The translations under genes and the position numbers were made by a program. Below the pieces are notes generated by a model. That model was given only the letters and a program-made list of their open reading frames with translations, was not told the origin of the DNA and did not search any database. A stretch of 64,000 nucleotides of DNA from Gaiellaceae bacterium (GTDB lineage Bacteria > Actinomycetota > Thermoleophilia > Gaiellales > Gaiellaceae), in contig JAUJMY010000002.1 in the NCBI GenBank assembly GCA_030446625.1, forward strand, positions 1 through 64,000. Reading direction: 5' to 3'. Each line of letters begins with the position of its first letter. The stretch's first letter is position 1. Shown one piece after another: positions 45,626-52,070 of this stretch.

Positions 45626-45631
45626 ATTGTA
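45626..45631 (-). promoter_or_regulatory. Candidate -10 box of dnaE (leaderless)
   Basis: TACAAT on the minus strand, nine bases, then the dnaE GTG. No ribosome-binding site is visible between them, supporting the chosen start. Confidence 0.4.
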
Positions 45632-45680
45632 GAAGCGCCTCCGGCGGGCCTCCCTCGGCCGCTGCGAAGATGCGTATCGC

Positions 45681-46160
45681 ATGGACTTCCTGCGCATCTA
45701 CATGAACGACCAGCTCGCGCTCGGCGTCCTCTGGCGCGAGGTCGCGCGGCGCTCGGAGCGCCAGAATCGGGGCAGTGAGTACGGCGAGGCGATCGCGCGC
45801 GTCGCGAGCGGGATCGCCGAGGACGTGGCGACCTTCGAGCGGATCATGGAGCGGCTCGGGCTGTTGAAGAGCACCGTGAAGCCCGTGCTCGCAACGGTGG
45901 CGGAGCGCGTCGGGCGCGCGAAGCTGAACGGGCGCCTGCGCGGCTACTCACCGCTGAGCCGCTTCGAGGAGCTCGACTTCCTCGCGATGGGGATCGAGGG
46001 GAAGAAGATCCTCTGGGCGACGCTGCGCGACGTCGCGGGGCTCGCGGAGCGGCTACCCGACGTCGACTTCGACGCGCTCATCGCGCGGGCGGAGGCGCAG
46101 CGTGCGGAGCTCGAGCCGTTTCGCGCGCGGGCGGGCCGCGAGGCGTTCCGGCCCGGCTAG
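45681..46160 (+). CDS. Conserved helical protein of unknown function
   Basis: 159 residues, no signal peptide. It looks like a bundle of long helices: MDFLRIYMNDQLALGVLWRE, ASGIAEDVATFERIMERLGL, then GRAKLNGRLRGYSPLSRFEELDFLAMGI and a final amphipathic helix. The RLRGYSPLSR stretch is, as I recall, characteristic of an uncharacterised actinobacterial family with ferritin-like helices. No metal-ligand pattern is obvious. It is divergent from dnaE and ends overlapping a small minus-strand gene. Confidence 0.7.
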   Translation: MDFLRIYMNDQLALGVLWREVARRSERQNRGSEYGEAIARVASGIAEDVATFERIMERLGLLKSTVKPVLATVAERVGRAKLNGRLRGYSPLSRFEELDFLAMGIEGKKILWATLRDVAGLAERLPDVDFDALIARAEAQRAELEPFRARAGREAFRPG

Positions 46161-46321
46161 CTTTCGCTCGGCTCGCCGACCTTCGGGATCAGGTTCGCGG
46201 CCGCCTCGGCGAGCAGCTGAAGCGCCGCACGGAGCCCCGCGTCCGACTCCTGCTCGGTCGCGAGCTCGTTCGCCCGATCCTGGAGCTGCTGGAGCTCCTC
46301 CTGCGTAAAGTGCTCGGCCAC
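46157..46321 (-). CDS. Small helical protein of unknown function
   Basis: 54 residues if it starts at the GTG at 46321: EHFTQEELQQLQDRANELAT then LRAALQLLAEAAANLIPKVG, an acidic two-helix protein. TAGCGT (46335-46330) lies eight bases before the GTG, which fits the leaderless pattern seen for other genes here. It overlaps the end of the upstream plus-strand gene by four bases. Function unknown. Confidence 0.5.
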   Translation of the reverse strand: MAEHFTQEELQQLQDRANELATEQESDAGLRAALQLLAEAAANLIPKVGEPSES

Positions 46322-46351
46322 GAGGGAGGACGCTAGCAGAGGAGGATTCCG

Positions 46352-46558
46352 ATGGCGGCCGACGAGATCCAGGGCTCGAACACCGAGAAGGATCCGGACG
46401 AGTGGGTGACGGGCGAGGAGCCGATGACCGGCGCGCAGGCGTCGTACCTGCGGACGCTCTCGCAGGAGGCGAACGAGGAGTTCGACGAGACGCTGAGCAA
46501 GGCCGAGGCGTCGAAGCGGATCGAGGAGCTGCAGCAGAAGACGGGGCGCGGCGCCTGA
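46352..46558 (+). CDS. DUF3072 family protein
   Basis: 68 residues with the DUF3072 core: EEPMTGAQASYLRTLSQEA, then LSKAEASKRIEELQQKTGR. The function of the family is not established. GAGGAGG lies just upstream of the ATG, one of few strong ribosome-binding sites in the window. A hairpin follows at 46590-46607. Confidence 0.85.
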   Translation: MAADEIQGSNTEKDPDEWVTGEEPMTGAQASYLRTLSQEANEEFDETLSKAEASKRIEELQQKTGRGA

Positions 46559-46589
46559 CGGAGTAAGCGCGCGGGGAGCGCGGCGCAAG

Positions 46590-46607
46590 ATGGGCCGGAC
46601 GGCCCAT
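46590..46607 (+). terminator. Hairpin terminator after the DUF3072 gene
   Basis: Eight-base-pair perfect stem ATGGGCCG/CGGCCCAT with a two-base GA centre, followed by TGT; 32 bases past the stop. Confidence 0.45.
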
Positions 46608-46661
46608 TGTCAACGCCGAGCGCGCCTGGGATCCTCTGTCCAACACGGACAGGGGGTCGTC

Positions 46662-47087
46662 GTGAAGCATGCAGCTGTCGCCGTCGCGACCGCAGTTCTC
46701 GCTCTCGCCGCGGGCGCGCTCGCGCCCGAGCGAGTGGCCGTCGCCTCGCCGCCGGTCGCGATCGCGAAGGCGTGCGGCGGCAGCTACGTCCATGCAGCGT
46801 TGAGCTGGGGGCACAAGTGCCTCCGGGAGGGCCAGTTCTGCAAGGTCGCGCACGACCGCGAGTACCACCGGTACGGATTCCACTGCCACACCGGCGCCCG
46901 CTTGAGCCGCCGCGCGACCCCGAACAACGGCGGCAGCGGCTGCCAGCCGGGGTACTCGCCCTGCCTGCCGCGCGTCGCCGATCTGAACTGCGCGGACATC
47001 CCCGCCTCGAAGAAGCCCGTCCGCGTGACCGGGAGCGACCCGTACAGGCTCGACGGGGACGGCGACGGGATCGCCTGCGAGCCGTAG
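46662..47087 (+). CDS. Secreted protein with C-terminal excalibur domain
   Basis: 141 residues: a signal peptide (AAVAVATAVLALAAGALAPE core), a Cys/His-rich central part (KCLREGQFCKVAHDREYHRYG, FHCHTG) with six or so cysteines that could pair, and the excalibur calcium-binding domain at the C-terminus (DLNCADIPA then LDGDGDGIACEP). AGGGGG lies about five bases before the GTG. A CTGTCC-N5-GGACAG hairpin (46636-46652) precedes and partly overlaps the ribosome-binding site. Confidence 0.8.
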   Translation: MKHAAVAVATAVLALAAGALAPERVAVASPPVAIAKACGGSYVHAALSWGHKCLREGQFCKVAHDREYHRYGFHCHTGARLSRRATPNNGGSGCQPGYSPCLPRVADLNCADIPASKKPVRVTGSDPYRLDGDGDGIACEP

Positions 47088-47111
47088 CCGCGCGGCGAGG
47101 CTCGGCGTGCG

Positions 47112-47846
47112 CTAGCCCGCGGCGTCGGGGATCGGGCGCTGCGCGACGGCGCCGTCGATCAGGTAGCTCGCGCCCGAGACGTAGCGCGCGTCGTCGGAGC
47201 AGAGGAAGGCGACGAGCGCCGCGACCTCCTCCGGCTCGCCGGGCCGCCCGAGCGGGACGCGCGACGCAAGCTCCTCCGCCTCGTCGTTCGCGGCGGTCGC
47301 GATCAGGCCCGGCGCGACGGCGTTCACGCGGATGCGGTCGCCCGCGAGCTCGAGCGCGAGCCCGCGCGTCAGCATCCCGAGCGCGGCCTTCGCGGCCGAG
47401 TAGAGCGCGAAGCCGTGCCGCGGGACGTGCTCGTGGATGGAGGTGATGTTCACGATCACGCCGCCGTCGTCGTTCTCGCGCATCGCCAGGGCTGCGTGCT
47501 GGGCGATCAGGAACGCCGCGCGGACGTCGACGTCGAAGATCGAGTCGAAGTCGTCTGCGCTGAGCTCGAGCGCCGGCTTCGCGACGGAGAGGCCGGCGTT
47601 GTTCACGAGAACGTCAACGCGCCCGAGCCGGTCGACCGTCTCGCGCACGAGCCGCTCGGGTACCGCGGGGTCTGCGAGGTCCCCGACGACCCAGTGTGCG
47701 CGCGTCCGCTGCGATAGACGGTCGAACGCCCCGTCGTCGTCGCGCTCGTGCGTCGCGTAGCCGATCGCGAAGCCGTCGCTCGCGAGCCGCTCCACGATCG
47801 CCGCGCCGATCCCGGTGTTGGCGCCGGTGACGAGGGCGACGCGCAT
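47112..47846 (-). CDS. Short-chain dehydrogenase/reductase
   Basis: Classical SDR of 244 residues. TGANTGIGAAIVERLA (residues 7-22) binds NAD(P), NNAG is present, and the catalytic Ser and Tyr-x-x-x-Lys are in NITSIHEH and YSAAK; the C-terminal SGASYLIDGAV is typical of the FabG-like group. The substrate is unknown. ATG start seven bases after TAGGCT, no Shine-Dalgarno. Confidence 0.92.
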   Translation of the reverse strand: MRVALVTGANTGIGAAIVERLASDGFAIGYATHERDDDGAFDRLSQRTRAHWVVGDLADPAVPERLVRETVDRLGRVDVLVNNAGLSVAKPALELSADDFDSIFDVDVRAAFLIAQHAALAMRENDDGGVIVNITSIHEHVPRHGFALYSAAKAALGMLTRGLALELAGDRIRVNAVAPGLIATAANDEAEELASRVPLGRPGEPEEVAALVAFLCSDDARYVSGASYLIDGAVAQRPIPDAAG

Positions 47847-47853
47847 GCGCCCG

Positions 47854-47859
47854 AGCCTA
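47854..47859 (-). promoter_or_regulatory. Candidate -10 box of the SDR gene (leaderless)
   Basis: TAGGCT on the minus strand, seven bases, then ATG. It overlaps the stop codon region of the upstream small gene. Confidence 0.4.
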
Positions 47860-48168
47860 CTCGGGGTCGCGCGCGGCGCGGCGGTCGCGCCGGTGCCGCA
47901 GCCGCCGCTGGAGCGGCGTCTCGTCCCGGTCGCGCGTGGCGAGCGCCGGCTCCGGATGCCCGATGTCGACGCGCACCCGCTCGATCAGGTCGGAAGCGTC
48001 CGCGCGCGTACGCGGGAACTCCTGCTCGGTGAAGGCGCACAGCGCGGCCGCGAGAGCGTAGATCTGGCGGACCGTCGGCGCCCGGTCGTCCCACGCGCGC
48101 CGGCGGCGGCCGCGGCGCGAATTGACCTCGGTCCCCACCCGTGGGTGGGATCTTCTGAAGTCGTCCAC
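47857..48168 (-). CDS. Small basic protein of unknown function
   Basis: Up to 103 residues with Arg-rich ends around a helical core, APTVRQIYALAAALCAFTEQ then ASDLIERVRVDIG, which loosely recalls the DUF3072-type helix pair. GTG at 48168 or at 48135; neither has a clear ribosome-binding site. Function unknown. Confidence 0.5.
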   Translation of the reverse strand: MDDFRRSHPRVGTEVNSRRGRRRRAWDDRAPTVRQIYALAAALCAFTEQEFPRTRADASDLIERVRVDIGHPEPALATRDRDETPLQRRLRHRRDRRAARDPE

Positions 48169-48228
48169 GCCGCGAGTGAAGCGCCTACGGCGTCACGCGT
48201 CTGTGCCGCCTCTGCAAAAAATCTGCGC

Positions 48229-49077
48229 ATGCAGCGTCGCGCCGAACATCGGAACGCGCTCTGGCGGATCGTCGAGTCGCCGCTCTTCACGGGCGTCATC
48301 ATCGCGGTCATCGTCGCCAACGCCGTCGTGCTCGGCCTCCAGACGTACCCCGGCCTGGAGCGCGACCACGGCGACCTGCTCGACCTCGTGAACGAGATCT
48401 TCCTCGGAGTCTTCGTCGTCGAGCTCGCGGTCCGCTTCGCCGCCTACGGCCGCCGTCCGCTCGACTTCTTCCGCGGCGGGTGGAACATCTTCGACCTCGT
48501 CGTCGTCGGCGCCGCGTTCGTGCCCGGGCTGCGGGAGAACACGACGCTCCTCCGCCTCGCGCGCCTCGCGCGCGTCGTCCGCGTCGTCCGCCTCCTGCCC
48601 GACCTGCGGCTGCTCCTCACCGCCGTCGTCCGCAGCCTGCCGCCGCTCTTCAGCATGGTCGTCCTGACGGCGCTCGTCCTCTTCGTCTACGGAATGATCG
48701 GCTGGCTCCTCTTCGCGGACGCCCTGCCCGAGCGCTGGGGGAACATCGGCGAGGCGATGCTCACGCTCTTCGTGATGCTGACGCTGGAGAACTTCCCGCA
48801 GTACATGGAGCGCGGGATGGAGATCCACCCGTGGTCGTGGCTCTACTTCGTCACGTTCATCCTGATCGCCGCGTTCATGGTCCTCAACGTGCTGATCGGG
48901 ATCGTGCTGAACTCGATGGAGGAGGCGCGCGAGATCGAGCGGCGGCGCGCGCTCGACATCGACGACGGCGACGGTGGCGACGTGCAGCTCGCGCCCGTGG
49001 CGGAGCGGATCCAGATCCTGCGCGCGGCACTCGACGAGCTCGAGCAGGAGCTCGCGGAGCCTCGCCGGCGCACGTGA
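48229..49077 (+). CDS. Ion transport protein, BacNav-like voltage-gated channel
   Basis: A single six-helix channel domain of 282 residues; four copies would form the pore. S1 is FTGVIIAVIVANAVVLGLQ, S4 carries regularly spaced arginines (LLRLARLARVVRVVRLLPDL), and the pore helix-filter is LFVMLTLENFPQYM. The filter TLENF (residues 185-189) keeps the ring Glu of NaChBac TLESW but has Phe instead of Trp. S6 is FVTFILIAAFMVLNVLIGIV, and an acidic segment plus a C-terminal coiled coil (IQILRAALDELEQELAE) follow, as in BacNav proteins. Overlaps the next gene by four bases. Confidence 0.88.
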   Translation: MQRRAEHRNALWRIVESPLFTGVIIAVIVANAVVLGLQTYPGLERDHGDLLDLVNEIFLGVFVVELAVRFAAYGRRPLDFFRGGWNIFDLVVVGAAFVPGLRENTTLLRLARLARVVRVVRLLPDLRLLLTAVVRSLPPLFSMVVLTALVLFVYGMIGWLLFADALPERWGNIGEAMLTLFVMLTLENFPQYMERGMEIHPWSWLYFVTFILIAAFMVLNVLIGIVLNSMEEAREIERRRALDIDDGDGGDVQLAPVAERIQILRAALDELEQELAEPRRRT

Positions 49078-50228
49078 CGCGCCCGCGCCCCCAGCTGTTC
49101 GACCGCCTCCCCGAGCAGTACTTCACGAACCTGTTCGCCACGGTGCGCGCCGCGGCGGCGCGCGACCGGGAGCCGCTGGTCGACCTCGCGCGCGGGAACC
49201 CGGAGCTCGGACCTCCGCCCCACGTAGTCGAGCGGCTCGCGGAGGTGGCGCGCGACCCCGACCCGCGCATCCACGGCTACGCGCCGTTCAGCGGGCTGCC
49301 GGCGCTCAAGGACGCGGTCGTCGCCCGCTACCGCGACGTGTACGGCGTCGACCTCGACCCCGAGCGCGAGGTCGCCGTGATCCCGGGAACCAAGACCGCG
49401 CTCGTCGACCTCGCGGTCGTCCTCGCCGACACGGGCGAGACGATCCTCCTCCCCGACCCCGGCTACCCCGACTACCCCTCCGGCGTGGCGCTCGCGGGCG
49501 CGCGCCTCGAGCCGCTGCCGCTCGACGCCGACGCGGACTTCACCCCGGAGTGGGACCGCGCGCCGCGCGCCGACGTCGCGGCGGTCTACCTCAACTACCC
49601 GTCCAACCCGTGCGGCGTGACGGTGCGGCCCGGCGTCTTCGAGGAGTCCGTCCGCTTCGCCGAAGCCACGGGAGCGGCGATCGTCCACGACTTCGCCTAC
49701 GGCGACCTCGTCTTCGACGGCCGCGCGCCGCAGAGCTTCCTCGCGACGCCGGGCGCGAAGGACGTCGGCGTGGAGATGTTCTCGATGTCGAAGCTCTACG
49801 GGATGGCGGGGTGGCGCCTCGGCTTCGTCGTCGGCAACGCCGAGATCGTCGCGCGCGTCGACCTCCTCCAGGACCACCACCGCGCCGGCATCTTCGCCGC
49901 GCTCCAGGAGGCCGGCATCGCCGCTCTGACGGGACCGCAGGACACGGTCGAGGAGCGCCGTGCGGCGTACGAGCGCCGCCGCGACCGCGTCGTCGAGGCG
50001 CTGCGTGGCCTCCTGCCCCGCGAGCCGACAAGCGAGGGCACGTTCTACGTCTGGCTCGAGCTCCCGGACGGCGTGACGCCGGAGTCGCTGCTGACGGAGC
50101 ACCGAGTCGCCCTCGCGCCAGGCGCCGGCTTCGGTGCGCGCGGCGAGGGCTGGGCGCGCCTCTCCCTCGCCGTCACGGACGAGACGCTCGCCGCAGGGCT
50201 CGATCGCTTCCGGCTCGCGCTCGCCTAG
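49074..50228 (+). CDS. Class I/II PLP-dependent aminotransferase
   Basis: 384 residues, fold type I. The block LLPDPGYPDYPSGVALAGA, YLNYPSNPCG, and the PLP-lysine region SMSKLYGMAGWRLGF are clear. The sequence resembles the LL-diaminopimelate/alanine-aminotransferase-like group, but the substrate cannot be fixed. The GTG start overlaps the channel stop (GTGA), an odd pairing that suggests shared transcription rather than function. Confidence 0.9.
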   Translation: MTRPRPQLFDRLPEQYFTNLFATVRAAAARDREPLVDLARGNPELGPPPHVVERLAEVARDPDPRIHGYAPFSGLPALKDAVVARYRDVYGVDLDPEREVAVIPGTKTALVDLAVVLADTGETILLPDPGYPDYPSGVALAGARLEPLPLDADADFTPEWDRAPRADVAAVYLNYPSNPCGVTVRPGVFEESVRFAEATGAAIVHDFAYGDLVFDGRAPQSFLATPGAKDVGVEMFSMSKLYGMAGWRLGFVVGNAEIVARVDLLQDHHRAGIFAALQEAGIAALTGPQDTVEERRAAYERRRDRVVEALRGLLPREPTSEGTFYVWLELPDGVTPESLLTEHRVALAPGAGFGARGEGWARLSLAVTDETLAAGLDRFRLALA

Positions 50229-50231
50229 CCG

Positions 50232-51029
50232 TCACAGCCCGAGATGGCGCTCGAGCGTGCCGTCCAGGAGCGCCTCCGCGAGCCCCGGCTGCTCGTCGAC
50301 GTGCGGGTTGCGCTCGCGGAGGAGCGCCAGGAGCTCGCGTGCCGCCCGCAGAGCGCTCTCGCGCACGCGCGCGGCGTCCGTCGGCCGGAGCCCGAGCAGC
50401 ACGGGGAAGTCGTGGCGCTGGTGCTCGGGCGCGACGGGGAATTCGAGCGCCGCGCGCAACGCCTCCAGCCGGTCGTGAACGCGAAGGGGCGGATTGACGT
50501 CGCGGAGCAGGCCCGGGATCTCGCGTGCGGCGGCCATCGCGCGCCACCGCACGGCCAGCTCGTCGCCCCGCGCTGCCGCGCGCCTCACCTTCGAGATCGC
50601 CTCGACGAAGTCCTCGAGCGACGCCCGGCGCGGAGGGTGCGGATTTGACGGCGGATCGCCGAGCGCGGCGCGTGCCTCGTCCGTGCCCGTGACGAACTTC
50701 GCGACGGTGATGCCCGGCAGCCCGAGCGCCCACTCCGCCGGCTGGTTCCGGTACGAGAGCCACGACTCGACGCTGTGCGCACCCGCGGACACGTGCAGCG
50801 GTCGCCCCGACGGCAGCGGCTCGAACCACGTGCGCCAGTCGGCGGCCGCGGGCTCTGCGCGCGTGATCGCGGAGACGTCGAAGTCGCTGCCTTCCTCCGC
50901 GAGCCCGCGTGCGTAGCTCCCGCGGACGACGACCGCGATCGTCTCCGGCTCCATCGACGTCAGCCGGTCCACCACGCGGCGCACGAGCTCGCGCGGGAGC
51001 GGCGGTACCTCCGCTGCGTGCTCGGTCAC
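50232..51029 (-). CDS. Nucleotidyltransferase-domain protein
   Basis: 265 residues. VVVRGSYARGLAEEGSDFDV (residues about 33-52) is the GS-x(10)-DxD signature of the pol-beta-type nucleotidyltransferase fold. The remaining helical C-terminal part (about 110-265) resembles that of small-molecule or protein nucleotidyltransferases such as aminoglycoside adenylyltransferases, but no specific family is evident. Last gene of the mutS2 group, nine bases after DUF2237. Confidence 0.75.
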   Translation of the reverse strand: MTEHAAEVPPLPRELVRRVVDRLTSMEPETIAVVVRGSYARGLAEEGSDFDVSAITRAEPAAADWRTWFEPLPSGRPLHVSAGAHSVESWLSYRNQPAEWALGLPGITVAKFVTGTDEARAALGDPPSNPHPPRRASLEDFVEAISKVRRAAARGDELAVRWRAMAAAREIPGLLRDVNPPLRVHDRLEALRAALEFPVAPEHQRHDFPVLLGLRPTDAARVRESALRAARELLALLRERNPHVDEQPGLAEALLDGTLERHLGL

Positions 51030-51038
51030 GGCGCGCGT

Positions 51039-51422
51039 CTAGTGCGACTCGGGCGCCGCGACGCGCTCCGTCAGCGCCTCGACCGGCACCACCTCGAGGG
51101 CACGCTCGTGCGTCGCGCCCAGCACGACGGGCGGCGCGCAGCCCGCGTCGTGCGCCTCGAGCCAGCGCGACGCGCACACGCACCAGCGGTCGCCCGGCTG
51201 CAAGCCCGCGAAGCCCCACTCCGGACGCGGGGTCGAGAGGTCGTTCCCCGCGCCGCGACTGAAGGCGAGGAACTCCTCGGTCATCACGGCGCAGACGGTG
51301 TGGCTGCCGAGGTCCTCCGGTCCCGTCGAGCAGCAGCCGTCGCGGTAGAAGCCCGTCAGCGGCTCGGTCGAGCACGGGAGCAGCTCGCCGCCGACGACGT
51401 TCACGTCAGGGTCGCGGCTCAT
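51039..51422 (-). CDS. DUF2237 family protein
   Basis: 127 residues matching DUF2237 closely: NVVGGELLPCSTEPLTGFYR, DGCCSTGPEDLGSHTVCAVM, TEEFLAFSRGAGNDLSTP and WCVCASRW. The conserved cysteines suggest a metal or redox role, not established. ATG at 51422, overlapping the VLRF1 3' end by 17 bases, so it is in the mutS2-VLRF1 operon. Confidence 0.9.
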   Translation of the reverse strand: MSRDPDVNVVGGELLPCSTEPLTGFYRDGCCSTGPEDLGSHTVCAVMTEEFLAFSRGAGNDLSTPRPEWGFAGLQPGDRWCVCASRWLEAHDAGCAPPVVLGATHERALEVVPVEALTERVAAPESH

Positions 51423-52068
51423 CGGCCGCAACCGTAGCGCGAGAGCCGCGCGCCTCGGACACGACCTCGACGGCGTAGAGGTCGTAGGGCAGAGCCTCGA
51501 GGACGCGCTGGCGCGGCTCGGCCACCGAGAAGAACCGCGGGAGCGCACGCTCCCGCGCCCACTTCAGCTCGGGCCGCGCCGCGAGCACCGCCTCGATCGC
51601 GGCGCGATCTCCTCCAAGCGCCGCGAACTCCACGCGCTCCCGCCACGGCGCCAGGACGGCGGCCGCGACCTCCGCCGCCTCGTCGACGAGCGCGCGCGCC
51701 TGCTCCTCGCGCCGCCGCCGGAACCGGTTCGCCGACGAGCCGCCCTTCTTGTTCCGGTTCTTCACGAAGCGCGAGCCGACCTTCGAGGCGACGAGCCGCT
51801 CGCCGTCGAAGACGCCGACCGCGTACCCGCCGAGCCGGACGAGAACGGCGGCGACCACGTGGTCGACGGCCAGCGCGTCGAAGAGCGGCGCGAGGTGCAC
51901 GTGGTCGTACTCGCCTTCGTGCGCGAGCCCGAACGGCGGCCGGGCCAGAAGCGTCTCCGCGTCGGACTCGACGACGACGGCGCCGTCGGCGTACGTGGTC
52001 CGACCCGGCGCGCCCTCGAGCGGCGCGAGCCGCTTGCGCAGGTTGTCCCGGCCGATGAAGCGGCGCAC
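51406..52068 (-). CDS. Actinobacterial-type Vms1-like release factor (acVLRF1 family peptidyl-tRNA hydrolase)
   Basis: 220 residues. The segment VRLGGYAVGVFDGERLVASK, then VGSRFVKNRNKKGG and RFRRRREEQA match the VLRF1 domain, which in yeast Vms1/human ANKZF1 releases stalled nascent chains from tRNA on split large subunits. The loop before RF reads GGSSANRF; actinobacterial members I recall have GGWSQQRF, so the Gln residues are absent here. The C-terminal GGDRAAIEAVLAARPELKW and PRQRVLEALP also fit the family. It starts two bases after the mutS2 stop, and overlaps DUF2237. Confidence 0.85.
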   Translation of the reverse strand: MRRFIGRDNLRKRLAPLEGAPGRTTYADGAVVVESDAETLLARPPFGLAHEGEYDHVHLAPLFDALAVDHVVAAVLVRLGGYAVGVFDGERLVASKVGSRFVKNRNKKGGSSANRFRRRREEQARALVDEAAEVAAAVLAPWRERVEFAALGGDRAAIEAVLAARPELKWARERALPRFFSVAEPRQRVLEALPYDLYAVEVVSEARGSRATVAADEPRP

Positions 52069-52070
52069 CG

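Noticed and set aside
48134-48149. CCCACCC-GT-GGGTGGG palindrome as an operator for the ion-channel gene
   Set aside because: It lies about 80 bases upstream within the coding region of the 47857-48168 gene, and no second copy was seen.
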